A DNA stretch of 64,000 bases from Streptomyces yangpuensis (GTDB taxonomy: Bacteria > Actinomycetota > Actinomycetes > Streptomycetales > Streptomycetaceae). The position numbers and the translations under genes were made by a program. Location: contig NZ_LBMK01000001.1 of the NCBI RefSeq assembly GCF_001005295.1, forward strand, positions 66,649 to 130,648, read 5' to 3'. Positions 7,742 through 16,148 of the stretch are shown in pieces. The notes below the pieces were generated by a model. It was not told where the DNA came from. It ran no database searches and saw only the letters and a program-made list of their open reading frames with translations. The first letter of the stretch is position 1; every line of letters begins with the position of its first letter.

Positions 7742-9192
7742 TGACGGACTTCGAGGGATACACGCACGCACAGCTGCACGCGATGATCGAGTCGCTCGAC
7801 CCGACGAAGGTCGCGGCGCTGGGCACGAAGCTCACCGAGGCCGCCACGACGATCGAGCAGATCGGCACCAAGCTCAAGGACCACAAGGTCAAGGGCTGGG
7901 AGGGCGAAGCTGCCACGGCGTTCCAGGACTGGGTGAGCCGCGCGGGCAGCGCCACGCTGGAACTGGCCAAATACAGCAAGGTCGGCGGCAAGTACATGGC
8001 CGAAGCGGCGCAGGTCATGCGCGAGGTCAAGCCGTCCAAGGACGGCGCGGGGAACTTCCCCCCGTACGACGCTGCTGCGGACGCGAAGCTCAGGGAGAAC
8101 CTCGCGATTTCCCGCGAGTACCACAACGACCCGGATGCGGTGCAGCTCGGCCAGGAGGCATGGTCGAAGCTGAGCGGCGACCACGCGCGAGCCGTGGACG
8201 CGATGAACAAGCTGGCCGGGGCGTACGACCAGTCCGCAGTGCAGATGGGCAACGCGGAAGCCCCGAGGCTTCCGCCGCCGCCGCAGGTTCTCGTACCGCA
8301 GGGCATTGCCGGCGACACCGATGTGGCGCGCTCTGGCGGTAGCTCTGGCTCGGCCGGCTACTCCACCCCTTACGGCTCCACGTCGGCATCGGCTAGTAGT
8401 GGTTCTACGTACGACCCGGGCCAGCTGCCCGGGCGCCAGCCCCAGCCGGACAACACGGTTCCGTCAGCGTCGATGCCGGATCGTGACGTAGACGTGAACC
8501 TCGATACTGTCGGTACGCTTCCGCCCCCGACCACGCCGCCGGTGACGATCACGCCCGGTCTCCCACCGTCCACGGGTCCTGTCGGACCCACCCCAGGCCC
8601 CTTTGTTCCGCCTGTCACCGTCCCGCCCGTAGGCGGGCTCAAGGGACCTGGCCCCTTCGGTACCGGTCCTGGAATTGGTCCCTATCCGGGATTGGGTGGT
8701 CCTGGCGTCCCTCCCGGCGGCAAGGTCATCGGGACGCCTGGGATGCCCCCGCGCGATGCTGGCATCACGGGGGGACGTACGGTGACGTCCACTGGACCTA
8801 GTTCGGGCATCCCGCGCGGCACCGTCATCGGCGAGGGCACCCACGCCGGTCGCCCCATGGGTGGCGGGATGGGCCATGGCGCCGGCGGCCATTACGGCGG
8901 CACCCAGGCAGGACTCCCGGCAGGTCGCCGACTGGCGTCGGAGCCCGGTGGCGTCATGGGTGGACGTCAGGCCGGTGCGGTCGGTCGTCCGATCGCGGCG
9001 GGTCAGCCGTTTACCCAGGGTGGATCCGGTCTCGTCCGCAATGGTGCCGGTCCTGTGGGTCACGCTGGCGCAGGCGCACAGACTCCGGGCAGGCGTCGGG
9101 ACAACCAGGGAAGCGAGCGTCCCGATTACCTGACCGAGGACGAAGAGACCTGGCAGGGCAACCGTCGTGTTGCCCCGCCCGTGATCGACTGA
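7741..9192 (+). CDS. WXG100-like protein with Pro/Gly-rich C-terminal half (PPE-like organisation)
   Basis: 483 residues. Residues 1-130 form a helical hairpin with a WEG turn at residue 53 (KGWEGEAATAFQDWV), the hallmark of ESX/type VII substrates. A second helical part runs to about residue 180. From about residue 190 the protein is Ser/Gly/Pro/Thr-rich (PPPTTPPVTITPGLPPSTGP) with Gly-rich stretches, and it ends EDEETWQGNRRVAPPVID. This is the layout of mycobacterial PPE-like and streptomycete WXG-tailed proteins. Third-position GC falls from about 8330 onward compared with flanking genes. It is followed 21 bases later by the mycosin gene, so protease and substrate are probably co-transcribed. 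Secretion is inferred, not shown. Confidence 0.82.
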   Translation: MTDFEGYTHAQLHAMIESLDPTKVAALGTKLTEAATTIEQIGTKLKDHKVKGWEGEAATAFQDWVSRAGSATLELAKYSKVGGKYMAEAAQVMREVKPSKDGAGNFPPYDAAADAKLRENLAISREYHNDPDAVQLGQEAWSKLSGDHARAVDAMNKLAGAYDQSAVQMGNAEAPRLPPPPQVLVPQGIAGDTDVARSGGSSGSAGYSTPYGSTSASASSGSTYDPGQLPGRQPQPDNTVPSASMPDRDVDVNLDTVGTLPPPTTPPVTITPGLPPSTGPVGPTPGPFVPPVTVPPVGGLKGPGPFGTGPGIGPYPGLGGPGVPPGGKVIGTPGMPPRDAGITGGRTVTSTGPSSGIPRGTVIGEGTHAGRPMGGGMGHGAGGHYGGTQAGLPAGRRLASEPGGVMGGRQAGAVGRPIAAGQPFTQGGSGLVRNGAGPVGHAGAGAQTPGRRRDNQGSERPDYLTEDEETWQGNRRVAPPVID

Positions 9193-9213
9193 GCAGAACG
9201 GACGTTGTACGGG

Positions 9214-10377
9214 ATGCACATGCGTAAGGCGACCGCGGCCCTGGTGGGTCTCCTGCTGGCCGGGGTCGCCGCGACCCCGGCCCACGCGGAGACCATCCGA
9301 TCGCAGCAGTGGCATCTCGACGCCATGAAGGCCGACGAGATCTGGAAGATCAGCAAGGGCAAGGGTGTCACCGTCGCGGTTATTGATTCTGGCGTCAACC
9401 AGATCCCGGAACTTGCAGGGCAAGTGGTGCCTGGTAAGGACTTTGAACCGGACAGCGTCGAGGGCGATGAACGGACCGACATTAGTAGTCACGGCACCAC
9501 CATGGCTGCAGTCATTGCAGGCAGCGGGCAACATCCAAGTGGTGATGGCTCCTTCGGGCTCGCGCCCGGCGTAAAGATCCTTCCGATCCGTGTACCACAC
9601 GAGACCAACCGAGCGACCCCGTCGTGGGTCGCGGCCATCAGGTACGCGGCAGATTCGGACGCCAAGATCATCAACGTGTCTCTGGCCATGGACGGTACCG
9701 CCGACGATGACGGACCGCGCAGAGAAGCGGTGGAGTATGCGCTCTCCAAGGGGAAGCTCGTTTTCGCTGGTACGGGGAACTACGGCAATAGAGAGCTCTC
9801 CTATCCTGCTGCAACTCCTGGAGTAGTTGGCGTCGGAGCGGTTGGCCCTAATGGCGAGCCGACCAAGGAGTCGCAGTACGGTCCGCAGGTGGATATGGCT
9901 GCACCTGGCATCGACATCGTCACGGCCTGCGCAGGCAAGACGGGTCTCTGCAAGTCCTCTGGCACCAGTGACGCCACTGCCCTGGCCTCCGCCTCTGCCG
10001 CCCTGCTCTGGTCCGCGCACCCTGAGTGGACCAATAACCAGGTGCTGCGCGTTCTGCTGAACACCGCGGGGAAGCCCGTCGACGGGTCGCAGCGCAATGA
10101 CTACGTCGGCTACGGCGTGGTCCGGCCCCGGATCGCGTTGCAGACGCCCGGCGATCCCGGGCCGGCCGATGTGTACCCGCTGCCCGATCTGGCCGCGGCG
10201 GCCAGTGGCGGAAAGCCTTCCGCGTCCGCCCCCACCGACGCCGCGCCGTCCTCGCCCGCCCCCCAGGCCGAGCAGAAGAAGGAGGGCAACTCCCTGCTCT
10301 GGGTCGGGCTGGGACTCGGGGCGTGTGTGCTCATCGGCGGGGCCGTGACCGCGGTGGTCGTACGCCGCAACCGTTGA
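9214..10377 (+). CDS. mycosin-type subtilisin protease (type VII secretion-associated S8 protease)
   Basis: 387 residues from ATG 9214 (ATG 9220 and TTG 9205 are alternatives). The order is: Sec signal peptide cleaved near THPAHA-type site (TPAHA, about residue 25); S8 protease domain with Asp58 (VIDSG), His93 (SSHGT), oxyanion Asn189 (GTGNYGN) and Ser252 (SSGTSDAT); a Pro/Ala/Ser linker; and one C-terminal membrane helix (LLWVGLGLGACVLIGGAVTAV) with a basic stop-transfer end. This is the exact layout of MycP proteases, which are anchored outside the membrane and process or stabilise type VII secretion. Codon use in 9370-9850 is noticeably less GC-rich than in neighbouring genes. No EccB, EccC, EccD or EccE gene is in the window, so it would work with a motor encoded elsewhere or have a separate role. 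Confidence 0.93.
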   Translation: MHMRKATAALVGLLLAGVAATPAHAETIRSQQWHLDAMKADEIWKISKGKGVTVAVIDSGVNQIPELAGQVVPGKDFEPDSVEGDERTDISSHGTTMAAVIAGSGQHPSGDGSFGLAPGVKILPIRVPHETNRATPSWVAAIRYAADSDAKIINVSLAMDGTADDDGPRREAVEYALSKGKLVFAGTGNYGNRELSYPAATPGVVGVGAVGPNGEPTKESQYGPQVDMAAPGIDIVTACAGKTGLCKSSGTSDATALASASAALLWSAHPEWTNNQVLRVLLNTAGKPVDGSQRNDYVGYGVVRPRIALQTPGDPGPADVYPLPDLAAAASGGKPSASAPTDAAPSSPAPQAEQKKEGNSLLWVGLGLGACVLIGGAVTAVVVRRNR

Positions 10378-10419
10378 CCCACACCTGATCCCACCGGTCC
10401 CAACTCGGAGGTTCGCGCG

Positions 10420-10836
10420 ATGTCGTTCGACGAGGAATGGTTAGCGGCTCGCGCCGTAGCCGACTCCAACGCCGCCATGCGGCTCAACCAGGCCCCCGCC
10501 CCCGGAGGCGGCGCCCCTGACCTCGCGCTCAACCAGGACCAGATCGGAGCGATCGGCTCCGAGGCGTACAAGCTGCACACCCGCCTCCAGACCGACGGCA
10601 AGCACGCCGCCTCCGCGTCCGGCGAGGCTGCTGCGGCCCTGACCCGGGAGGGGTTCGCCAGCGGGGCCGCCCTCGCCAAGGCCAACACCCTCTGGGAGGG
10701 CCAGGTGAAGACCCTCGTGGCCGCCTGCGCCACCATCTCCAACGGCCTGAACTACTCGCTCTCCTCCCACGCCAAGGACGAGCAGCAGCTCCACGCCGAC
10801 TTCACGGCGTCCGCGATCGACAAGTACCTCACGTAG
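10420..10836 (+). CDS. small helical WXG-like protein containing a TTA codon
   Basis: 138 residues; the ATG follows a clear CGGAGG ribosome site. It is a helix-rich protein with a WEG at about residue 93 (ANTLWEGQVKTL) and no signal or membrane segment, as expected for an ESX-type substrate or partner. Codon 8 is TTA (10441-10443), which in Streptomyces needs the rare leucyl-tRNA made by bldA and usually marks genes tied to development or antibiotic production. It sits 12 bases upstream of the 761-residue putative effector and could be its secretion partner. I do not recognise a specific family; the assignment rests on length, helicity and context. Confidence 0.8.
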   Translation: MSFDEEWLAARAVADSNAAMRLNQAPAPGGGAPDLALNQDQIGAIGSEAYKLHTRLQTDGKHAASASGEAAAALTREGFASGAALAKANTLWEGQVKTLVAACATISNGLNYSLSSHAKDEQQLHADFTASAIDKYLT

Positions 10837-10848
10837 GGGCGGCGGGGC

Positions 10849-13134
10849 ATGCTGACGTACGAGAACGTGATGAACGCGCCCCTGGACAAGCTCCGGACCG
10901 CGGTCACCGACTGGACGGCCATGGCCGGCAAGCTGGACGAGATGGCCGAGGCCGCCCGCACCGGCATGAAGGCGAAGTCCGACAAGGCCGACTGGAACGG
11001 CGTCACCGCCGGAGTGGCACGCGGGTTCGTCGACAAGACGGCCAAGGAGTTCGAGGACGCCGCCAAGGCGGCCAAGGGGATGCACCAGGTCCTCGCCGAC
11101 GCGCACGCCACCTTCAAGGCCGCCCAGGACGAACTGAAGAGGCTCGCCGCGGAGGCCTCGGCGGCCGGCTTCCGGATCGACGACAGCGGGCGGGTCAGCG
11201 CCATCCCGCTGCCCACCGAGGCCGAGCGGAACGCGGCCCGCCATGACCCCGACTACCAGCAGACCCTCAACGCGCATCGCAACGCCTGGCAGTCCCAGGT
11301 CAACCGGGCCGTCGAGAACGCCCAGGACGCCGACGAATCCCTCGTCCGCGTACTCCAGGCCAACGCAGCCGACGAACACGACTTCAGCGGACCGAAGTTC
11401 ACCACCCTCGACGGCGAACAGGCCTCCCGCGCAGCCGACCTGATGAAGAAGGTAACCGGCGCGGGCGGCACGGCCCGCAACGTCGAGGCGCTGCGCGAGC
11501 TGGAGGAACTGCTCGACGACAACCGCGACGACCCCGAGTTCTCGACGGGCCTGTTCCGGACCATCGGTGCCGAAGGCACCCTGCAGATGTACTCCGCGAT
11601 GTCCCTGGACGCGACCAGCCTGGGCGCCGCCGGCAAGGACCGGGCGCTCATGGTCTCGAACATCCAGGGCGACCTGGGCGCGATGCTCGGCCTCGCCACC
11701 CACAAGGACGTACCCAACCACCTCGACGCGGCCTGGACGACCCAGCTGATGAAGGCCGGGCGCAAGGAGATGGACGTCTTCGGCGGCGTCCGGCAGATCT
11801 ACGGCTACCAGGCCCTCGGTGCGCTGCTGCGCGAGGGGAAGTACGACACGGAGTTCCTGACCGCGGTCGGCCGCGACATGATCGCCATGGACCGCAAGGA
11901 CCCGCAGGCCTGGGAGTTCCACACGCCGATCGGCCTGGAGACCGTACTCAACCAGGGGCCGGAGGGCGGCCGCGGCTTCTACCCCCTGACGGGGCTGATG
12001 GAGGCTCTGGGCAACAACCCGGACGCGGCGACGGCCTTCTTCAACGAGCCGGTCCGCGAGGACAGCAACAAGGACGGCATCGTCACGAAGGACGACAAGC
12101 CGGTCGGCGGCCAGCACGGCAAGGACCGGGGCATGGTCGACTACATGCTCGACAAGCCGCCGTACATGGACGGCTTCGACATCACCCGCAGCGCGGACCT
12201 GCACCCGGCCCAGCAGGCCCTCGGGGACGCCCTGATGGCGGCCGTCTCCCACCGCAGCCCCGGTGATGAGGACGCACCGCCCGTCGCGCACACCAAGGAC
12301 ATGGCGGCGGTCATGGAACGGATCGTCGAGAAGATCGGCGACAAGCCGGAACTGGTCGACGCGAAGCCGGGGGACCCGGAGGGCCCGCTGAACGGCCTGT
12401 CCGGGCACTTCGGGCAGATGGCCGCGGAGTACATGCCGGACATCCAGGCAGCGGCGGACAACAACAGCCGCACGATCAAGGCCAACGGTGTGATGGCCGA
12501 GTTCGACAAGGCCGGGATGGCCAGGTTCATCGGAGCGGTGGGTCAGGACCCGGACGCCTATGGCGCCATGACCACGGCGCAGCGGACCTTCACCACCGCG
12601 CTGGTCAACGACGTGTTCGCCCATCGCGGCGAGTACGACGATGTCGACGCGGCGATCAGGGTCGCCGTGCATCCGGGCGGAGAGATCGCCGGGATGCTGG
12701 CCCAGGCCCGGGCCGAGGGCACGTTCGGCGCGAATGCGCACGAGGCGGAGGAGTACGTCAAGGGCGTCGAGGAGAACGCCAAGTGGGTCAACCGGGTGAT
12801 CAGCGCGGCGGGCGGAAAGTACCTCGAACTGGTGCCCCTCGCGGGGGACGTCGTCAGCGCACTGCAGGAGGACATCGCCGCGAGCGTGGTCGAGGGCGCG
12901 AAGGAGGACGTCGCCAAGAAGCTCGAAGGCAGCAACCAGCAGGTGGGGACGGACTTCACGCGGTCGCAGACGGCCGCCTCGACCGCTGCCGCCGATTCGG
13001 TGCGCATCGCGGCGCGGGGGTCGGGGCTCTCCGAACGTACGGTCAACTCCTATGCAGGTGAGGCATCCACCGAGACGGCGAACGCGCACTCGGTCGGCCG
13101 CAGCCTCGTGGCGACCATGAACGGCGGATCCTGA
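10849..13134 (+). CDS. large putative type VII secretion substrate (WXG-like N-terminus, DUF6571-like body)
   Basis: 761 residues from ATG 10849. The first 100 residues form a WXG100-like helical hairpin (ADWNGV, Trp49; then DKTAKEFEDAAKAAKGM). The rest is mainly helical, with no signal peptide, and resembles large actinobacterial proteins that I place, from memory, in DUF6571. Residues 405-416 read DSNKDGIVTKDD, a textbook EF-hand calcium loop with oxygen ligands at positions 1, 3, 5 and 12. The C-terminal 100 residues contain a hydrophobic segment (KYLELVPLAGDVVSALQ) and Ser/Thr/Ala-rich helices. The stop overlaps the start of the lipoprotein gene (TGATG). It is probably a secreted effector or structural factor; any toxic activity is unproven and no catalytic motif is evident. 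Confidence 0.82.
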   Translation: MLTYENVMNAPLDKLRTAVTDWTAMAGKLDEMAEAARTGMKAKSDKADWNGVTAGVARGFVDKTAKEFEDAAKAAKGMHQVLADAHATFKAAQDELKRLAAEASAAGFRIDDSGRVSAIPLPTEAERNAARHDPDYQQTLNAHRNAWQSQVNRAVENAQDADESLVRVLQANAADEHDFSGPKFTTLDGEQASRAADLMKKVTGAGGTARNVEALRELEELLDDNRDDPEFSTGLFRTIGAEGTLQMYSAMSLDATSLGAAGKDRALMVSNIQGDLGAMLGLATHKDVPNHLDAAWTTQLMKAGRKEMDVFGGVRQIYGYQALGALLREGKYDTEFLTAVGRDMIAMDRKDPQAWEFHTPIGLETVLNQGPEGGRGFYPLTGLMEALGNNPDAATAFFNEPVREDSNKDGIVTKDDKPVGGQHGKDRGMVDYMLDKPPYMDGFDITRSADLHPAQQALGDALMAAVSHRSPGDEDAPPVAHTKDMAAVMERIVEKIGDKPELVDAKPGDPEGPLNGLSGHFGQMAAEYMPDIQAAADNNSRTIKANGVMAEFDKAGMARFIGAVGQDPDAYGAMTTAQRTFTTALVNDVFAHRGEYDDVDAAIRVAVHPGGEIAGMLAQARAEGTFGANAHEAEEYVKGVEENAKWVNRVISAAGGKYLELVPLAGDVVSALQEDIAASVVEGAKEDVAKKLEGSNQQVGTDFTRSQTAASTAAADSVRIAARGSGLSERTVNSYAGEASTETANAHSVGRSLVATMNGGS

Positions 13135-13679
13135 TGCCCGGGATGCGCACCCCCCGCCCGGTTGTCGCCCTTGCCATGGGAACGGCACTGCTGACCGGCT
13201 GCTCGGCCGGCAAGGAGTCGGCCGCTCCTGAGCTGCCCTCGTCCACCTGCTTCGGCGTGTTCACTCCGGCCGAGCTCGCTCCGTTCATGGGTACCGGGGA
13301 TGAGGTCCGAGTCGATTCCCCGCCCGACCTCAGTCTGAACGTGAGCCGGACCAAAGCCATCTGCACCATCGATGTCGACGGTAAGCCCCGCCTGACCGCC
13401 ACGGCGCAGCGCAGACCTGCGGGGCAGGAGGTCACCTGGGGCTCCGAGGTGGAGAAGCACCGCCCCGACGTGCTGCCCTACGCGGACCAGAGCCGGCTGT
13501 GGGACAGCGGGTCGGCCGTCGTCGTCCCTTGCAAGGCGCCTGAGGGGGACTTCGACCTGGTGCTGTTCATCGATGCCGTACCGGACGGGCTGAAGCAGGA
13601 AGAGCGGCGCCCCGCGTTCGCCGCCCTGATGAAGAAATTCATGGAGTCGGCGCGGCAGCAGACGGGCTGCGGCGCGTAG
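13134..13679 (+). CDS. lipoprotein, last gene of the type VII-like cluster
   Basis: 181 residues. The N-terminus has a lipoprotein signal with lipobox LLTG-Cys (Cys at about residue 23), so the mature protein should be anchored outside the membrane. The body has three further Cys (STCFGVF, AICTID, VVPCKAP) and a terminal QQTGCGA, allowing disulfide bonds. The start overlaps the upstream stop, so it is made together with the 761-residue protein. It could be a cognate immunity or anchoring partner, a common arrangement for effector-lipoprotein pairs, but no sequence feature proves this. Family not recognised. Confidence 0.82.
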   Translation: MPGMRTPRPVVALAMGTALLTGCSAGKESAAPELPSSTCFGVFTPAELAPFMGTGDEVRVDSPPDLSLNVSRTKAICTIDVDGKPRLTATAQRRPAGQEVTWGSEVEKHRPDVLPYADQSRLWDSGSAVVVPCKAPEGDFDLVLFIDAVPDGLKQEERRPAFAALMKKFMESARQQTGCGA

Positions 13680-13701
13680 CGCAGCGCCACGGAAGAGACC
13701 G

Positions 13702-13737
13702 AGCCCGCCCGGTGGTGCGCCTGCCCCCGGGCGGGCT
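13702..13737 (+). terminator. hairpin terminator after the type VII-like cluster
   Basis: A perfect 11-bp stem (AGCCCGCCCGG at 13702-13712 pairs with 13727-13737) with a 14-base loop lies 22 bases after the lipoprotein stop. There is no T-run, which is usual in Streptomyces. It marks the probable end of the 7.2-13.7 kb operon. Confidence 0.6.
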
Positions 13738-13961
13738 TAGCCCCGTGCCGTGGCCGGGAAGACCGGGCACACGGCCGTGGTGATGTCCCCGACCGTACGC
13801 GGGCGGCCACGGGCCCGGGAAGGAGACGGTCAGGGCTGCAACAGGGTTGGCATGCCGCGTTCACGAGTGCGTGGGCGCGGTGGTCCTAGGACCCGGGGCC
13901 GACGTCGGGATCCGTCGAACGGACAGGGTCGAAACCGGGCTGTGCACCTTACGCTGGGGCG

Positions 13962-15419
13962 ATGAGCGCCCTCGAACCCCGCGTGCCGCAGAGAACCGCA
14001 CCCCTCCCGCCCCCGCCCGGGGGCGGGGTCATGGGGCCCGCGTACCGGACGCTCAGCATCGGGATCATCTCCGTCGTCTTCCTCATCGCCTTCGAGGCGA
14101 CCGCCGTCGGCACGGCCATGCCCGTCGCCGCCCGTGAGCTCGACGGGATCGGGCTCTACGCCTTCGCCTTCTCCGCCTACTTCACGACCAGCCTCTTCGG
14201 CATGGTCCTGGCCGGGCAGTGGGCCGACCGGCAGGGGCCGCTCAGGCCGCTGGCCGTCGGGATCGCCGCCTTCGCCTCCGGGCTCGTGGTCTCCGGGACC
14301 GCCGGTGCCATGTGGGTGTTCGTCTGCGGCCGCGCCGTGCAGGGCCTCGGCGGCGGGCTGGTCATCGTCGCGCTGTACGTCGTCGTCAGCCGGGCCTACG
14401 AGGAACGGCTGCGGCCCGCGATCATGGCCGCCTTCGCCGCCAGCTGGGTCGTGCCCTCCATCGTCGGGCCGCTGGCCTCCGGCACGGTCACCGAGCACCT
14501 CGGCTGGCGGTGGGTGTTCCTCGGCATACCCGCGCTCGTCGTCGTACCGCTCGTCATCGCGCTGCCCGCCATACGCCGGACCGCCTCCGGTCCGGTGGAC
14601 GGCGAGCCCCGCGCCTTCGACCGGCGGCGCATCCGGCTGGCGCTGGGGATCTCCGTCGGCGCGGGCCTGCTCCAGTACGCCGCCCAGGACCTGCGGTGGC
14701 TCTCGCTGCTGCCGGGCATCGCCGGCGCGGCCCTGCTGGTGCCCGCCGTGCTCGGGCTGCTGCCCCGCGGGACGTACCTGGCCCGGCGCGGGCTGCCGTC
14801 GGTCGTGCTGCTGCGCGGGGTCGCCGCGGGGTCGTTCATCGCGGCCGAGAGCTTCGTACCGCTGATGCTGGTCACCCAGCGGGGGCTGAGCCCGACCATG
14901 GCCGGCTTCTCCCTCGCGCTGGGCGGGCTGACCTGGGCCGGCGGCTCGTGGGTGCAGTCGCAGGGGCGCACGGCCCCCTACCGGCAGCGGCTGATGGTGA
15001 TCGGCATGGTGCTGGTGGCGCTGGCCATCGCCGCGGCGCCCGCCGTGCTCATCGAGTCCGTCCCCGTATGGACGCTGGCACTGGCCTGGGCCGTGGGATG
15101 CCTCGGGATGGGCCTGGTGATCGGCTCCACGAGCGTGCTGCTGCTGAAGCTGTCCCCGCCGCAGGAGGCCGGCGCCAACTCCGCCGCCCTGCAGATCTCC
15201 GACGCCCTCGCGAACGTCGTCCTGCTGGCCGCCGGAGGGGCCGCCTTCGCCGCACTCGGCGGCGGCGCGGTCGGCGCCGCGCACGCGGTGACCGCAGGCG
15301 GGGCGGGCGGCGCCTCGCACCCCGTCGCCTTCGCCGTGGTGTTCCTGCCGATGGCGTGCGTGGCGCTGGTCGGGGCGTGGGTCGCGACCCGGCTGGAGCC
15401 GGCTCCCGAATCCGCGTGA
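13962..15419 (+). CDS. MFS transporter (probable drug exporter)
   Basis: 485 residues. After a short Pro-rich cytoplasmic lead, the first membrane helix is followed by the motif-A-like loop GQWADRQGPLRP between helices 2 and 3, typical of the major facilitator superfamily. About 12-14 hydrophobic segments follow. It would export small molecules using the proton gradient; the substrate cannot be deduced. It is preceded by a gap of about 280 bases and is followed 32 bases later by the toxin-antitoxin pair, which probably has its own expression signals. The helix count and drug-export role are inferred from family resemblance. Confidence 0.88.
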   Translation: MSALEPRVPQRTAPLPPPPGGGVMGPAYRTLSIGIISVVFLIAFEATAVGTAMPVAARELDGIGLYAFAFSAYFTTSLFGMVLAGQWADRQGPLRPLAVGIAAFASGLVVSGTAGAMWVFVCGRAVQGLGGGLVIVALYVVVSRAYEERLRPAIMAAFAASWVVPSIVGPLASGTVTEHLGWRWVFLGIPALVVVPLVIALPAIRRTASGPVDGEPRAFDRRRIRLALGISVGAGLLQYAAQDLRWLSLLPGIAGAALLVPAVLGLLPRGTYLARRGLPSVVLLRGVAAGSFIAAESFVPLMLVTQRGLSPTMAGFSLALGGLTWAGGSWVQSQGRTAPYRQRLMVIGMVLVALAIAAAPAVLIESVPVWTLALAWAVGCLGMGLVIGSTSVLLLKLSPPQEAGANSAALQISDALANVVLLAAGGAAFAALGGGAVGAAHAVTAGGAGGASHPVAFAVVFLPMACVALVGAWVATRLEPAPESA

Positions 15420-15451
15420 CACCGCGTGGTACCGCGAGGTACCGTCATTCC

Positions 15452-15649
15452 ATGGCTGGTCTCAACGTCAGATTCACCGAAGAAGAGCTGGACGCCCTGC
15501 GTGAGCGCGCCGAGGCGGAGGGCCGGAGCATGCAGTCCTTCGCGCACGACGCGGTCATCAAGGCCATAAACGAACACTCCCGACTGTTCAACGAGGCGGC
15601 GGAGCATGTGCTGAAGGCGAGCGCAGAGCTGAACCGGAGGCTTGCCTGA
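15452..15649 (+). CDS. antitoxin-like ribbon-helix-helix protein
   Basis: 65 residues beginning MAGLNVRFTEEELDALRERA. This is the beta-strand followed by two helices of ribbon-helix-helix DNA-binding antitoxins. The C-terminal part (NEAAEHVLKASAELNRRLA) would be the toxin-binding helix. The last base of its stop overlaps the ATG of the Doc-type gene (TGATG), the standard coupling of antitoxin and toxin. The promoter lies in the 32-base gap after the MFS gene, where GGTACCGCGAGGTACCG gives a short direct repeat that could be an autoregulatory site. Confidence 0.82.
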   Translation: MAGLNVRFTEEELDALRERAEAEGRSMQSFAHDAVIKAINEHSRLFNEAAEHVLKASAELNRRLA

Positions 15650-16017
15650 TGCACTACCTCACGCTTCCCGAGCTACTCAACCTCGCGGAGCGTCTCGGAG
15701 CGGACGAAGTGCGCGACTACGGTCTCCTCGACTCGGCACTGGCGCGCCCGCAAGCGAGTGTGTTCGGCCAGGACGCCTACCCGGACATCTGGCAGAAGGC
15801 AGCGGCTCTGATGGAATCGCTGGCTCGCAACCACGGGCTGGTAGACGGGAACAAGCGCATCGCCTGGTACGCGACCTGGGTCTTCCTCCACATGAACGGG
15901 CATCCGCTCGACCCCGAGTTCGACGTGGACGAAGCCGAGCAGTTCGTGCTGGACGTGTGCCAGGGGGCCCTCGACGTACCCAAGATCGCTGCGCAGCTGC
16001 CGAGGTTCGCGCGCTGA
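15649..16017 (+). CDS. doc: Doc-type Fic toxin (death-on-curing family)
   Basis: 122 residues, matching the short Doc branch of the Fic fold. The active-site loop is HGLVDGNKRIAW (His at residue 64), fitting the Doc consensus HxFx(D/A)xNKRTA. Known Doc toxins phosphorylate elongation factor Tu and so block translation; that activity is taken from the family. The upstream ribbon-helix-helix protein is the expected antitoxin. Phd is the classical Doc partner, whereas here the partner has a different DNA-binding fold, a combination seen in several actinobacterial pairs. Confidence 0.88.
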   Translation: MHYLTLPELLNLAERLGADEVRDYGLLDSALARPQASVFGQDAYPDIWQKAAALMESLARNHGLVDGNKRIAWYATWVFLHMNGHPLDPEFDVDEAEQFVLDVCQGALDVPKIAAQLPRFAR

Positions 16018-16074
16018 GGCAGGCGATGTGACGCTCGCCGCACCGCCCGAGGTCACGGGCCTGTCCCTCCGCGA

Positions 16075-16090
16075 GGGGCGGGCCCGCCCC
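16075..16090. promoter_or_regulatory. perfect GC-rich palindrome upstream of the helicase gene
   Basis: GGGGCGGGCCCGCCCC is a perfect 16-bp palindrome in the 131-base gap between doc and the helicase. It could be part of a terminator for the toxin-antitoxin operon or an operator. No T-run follows and no further assignment is possible. Confidence 0.35.
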
Positions 16091-16148
16091 GGTAAGGTGG
16101 CCCGGTTGTCCTACGTACGACCGCCGCCGAGAGCACGAACCGGAGACC

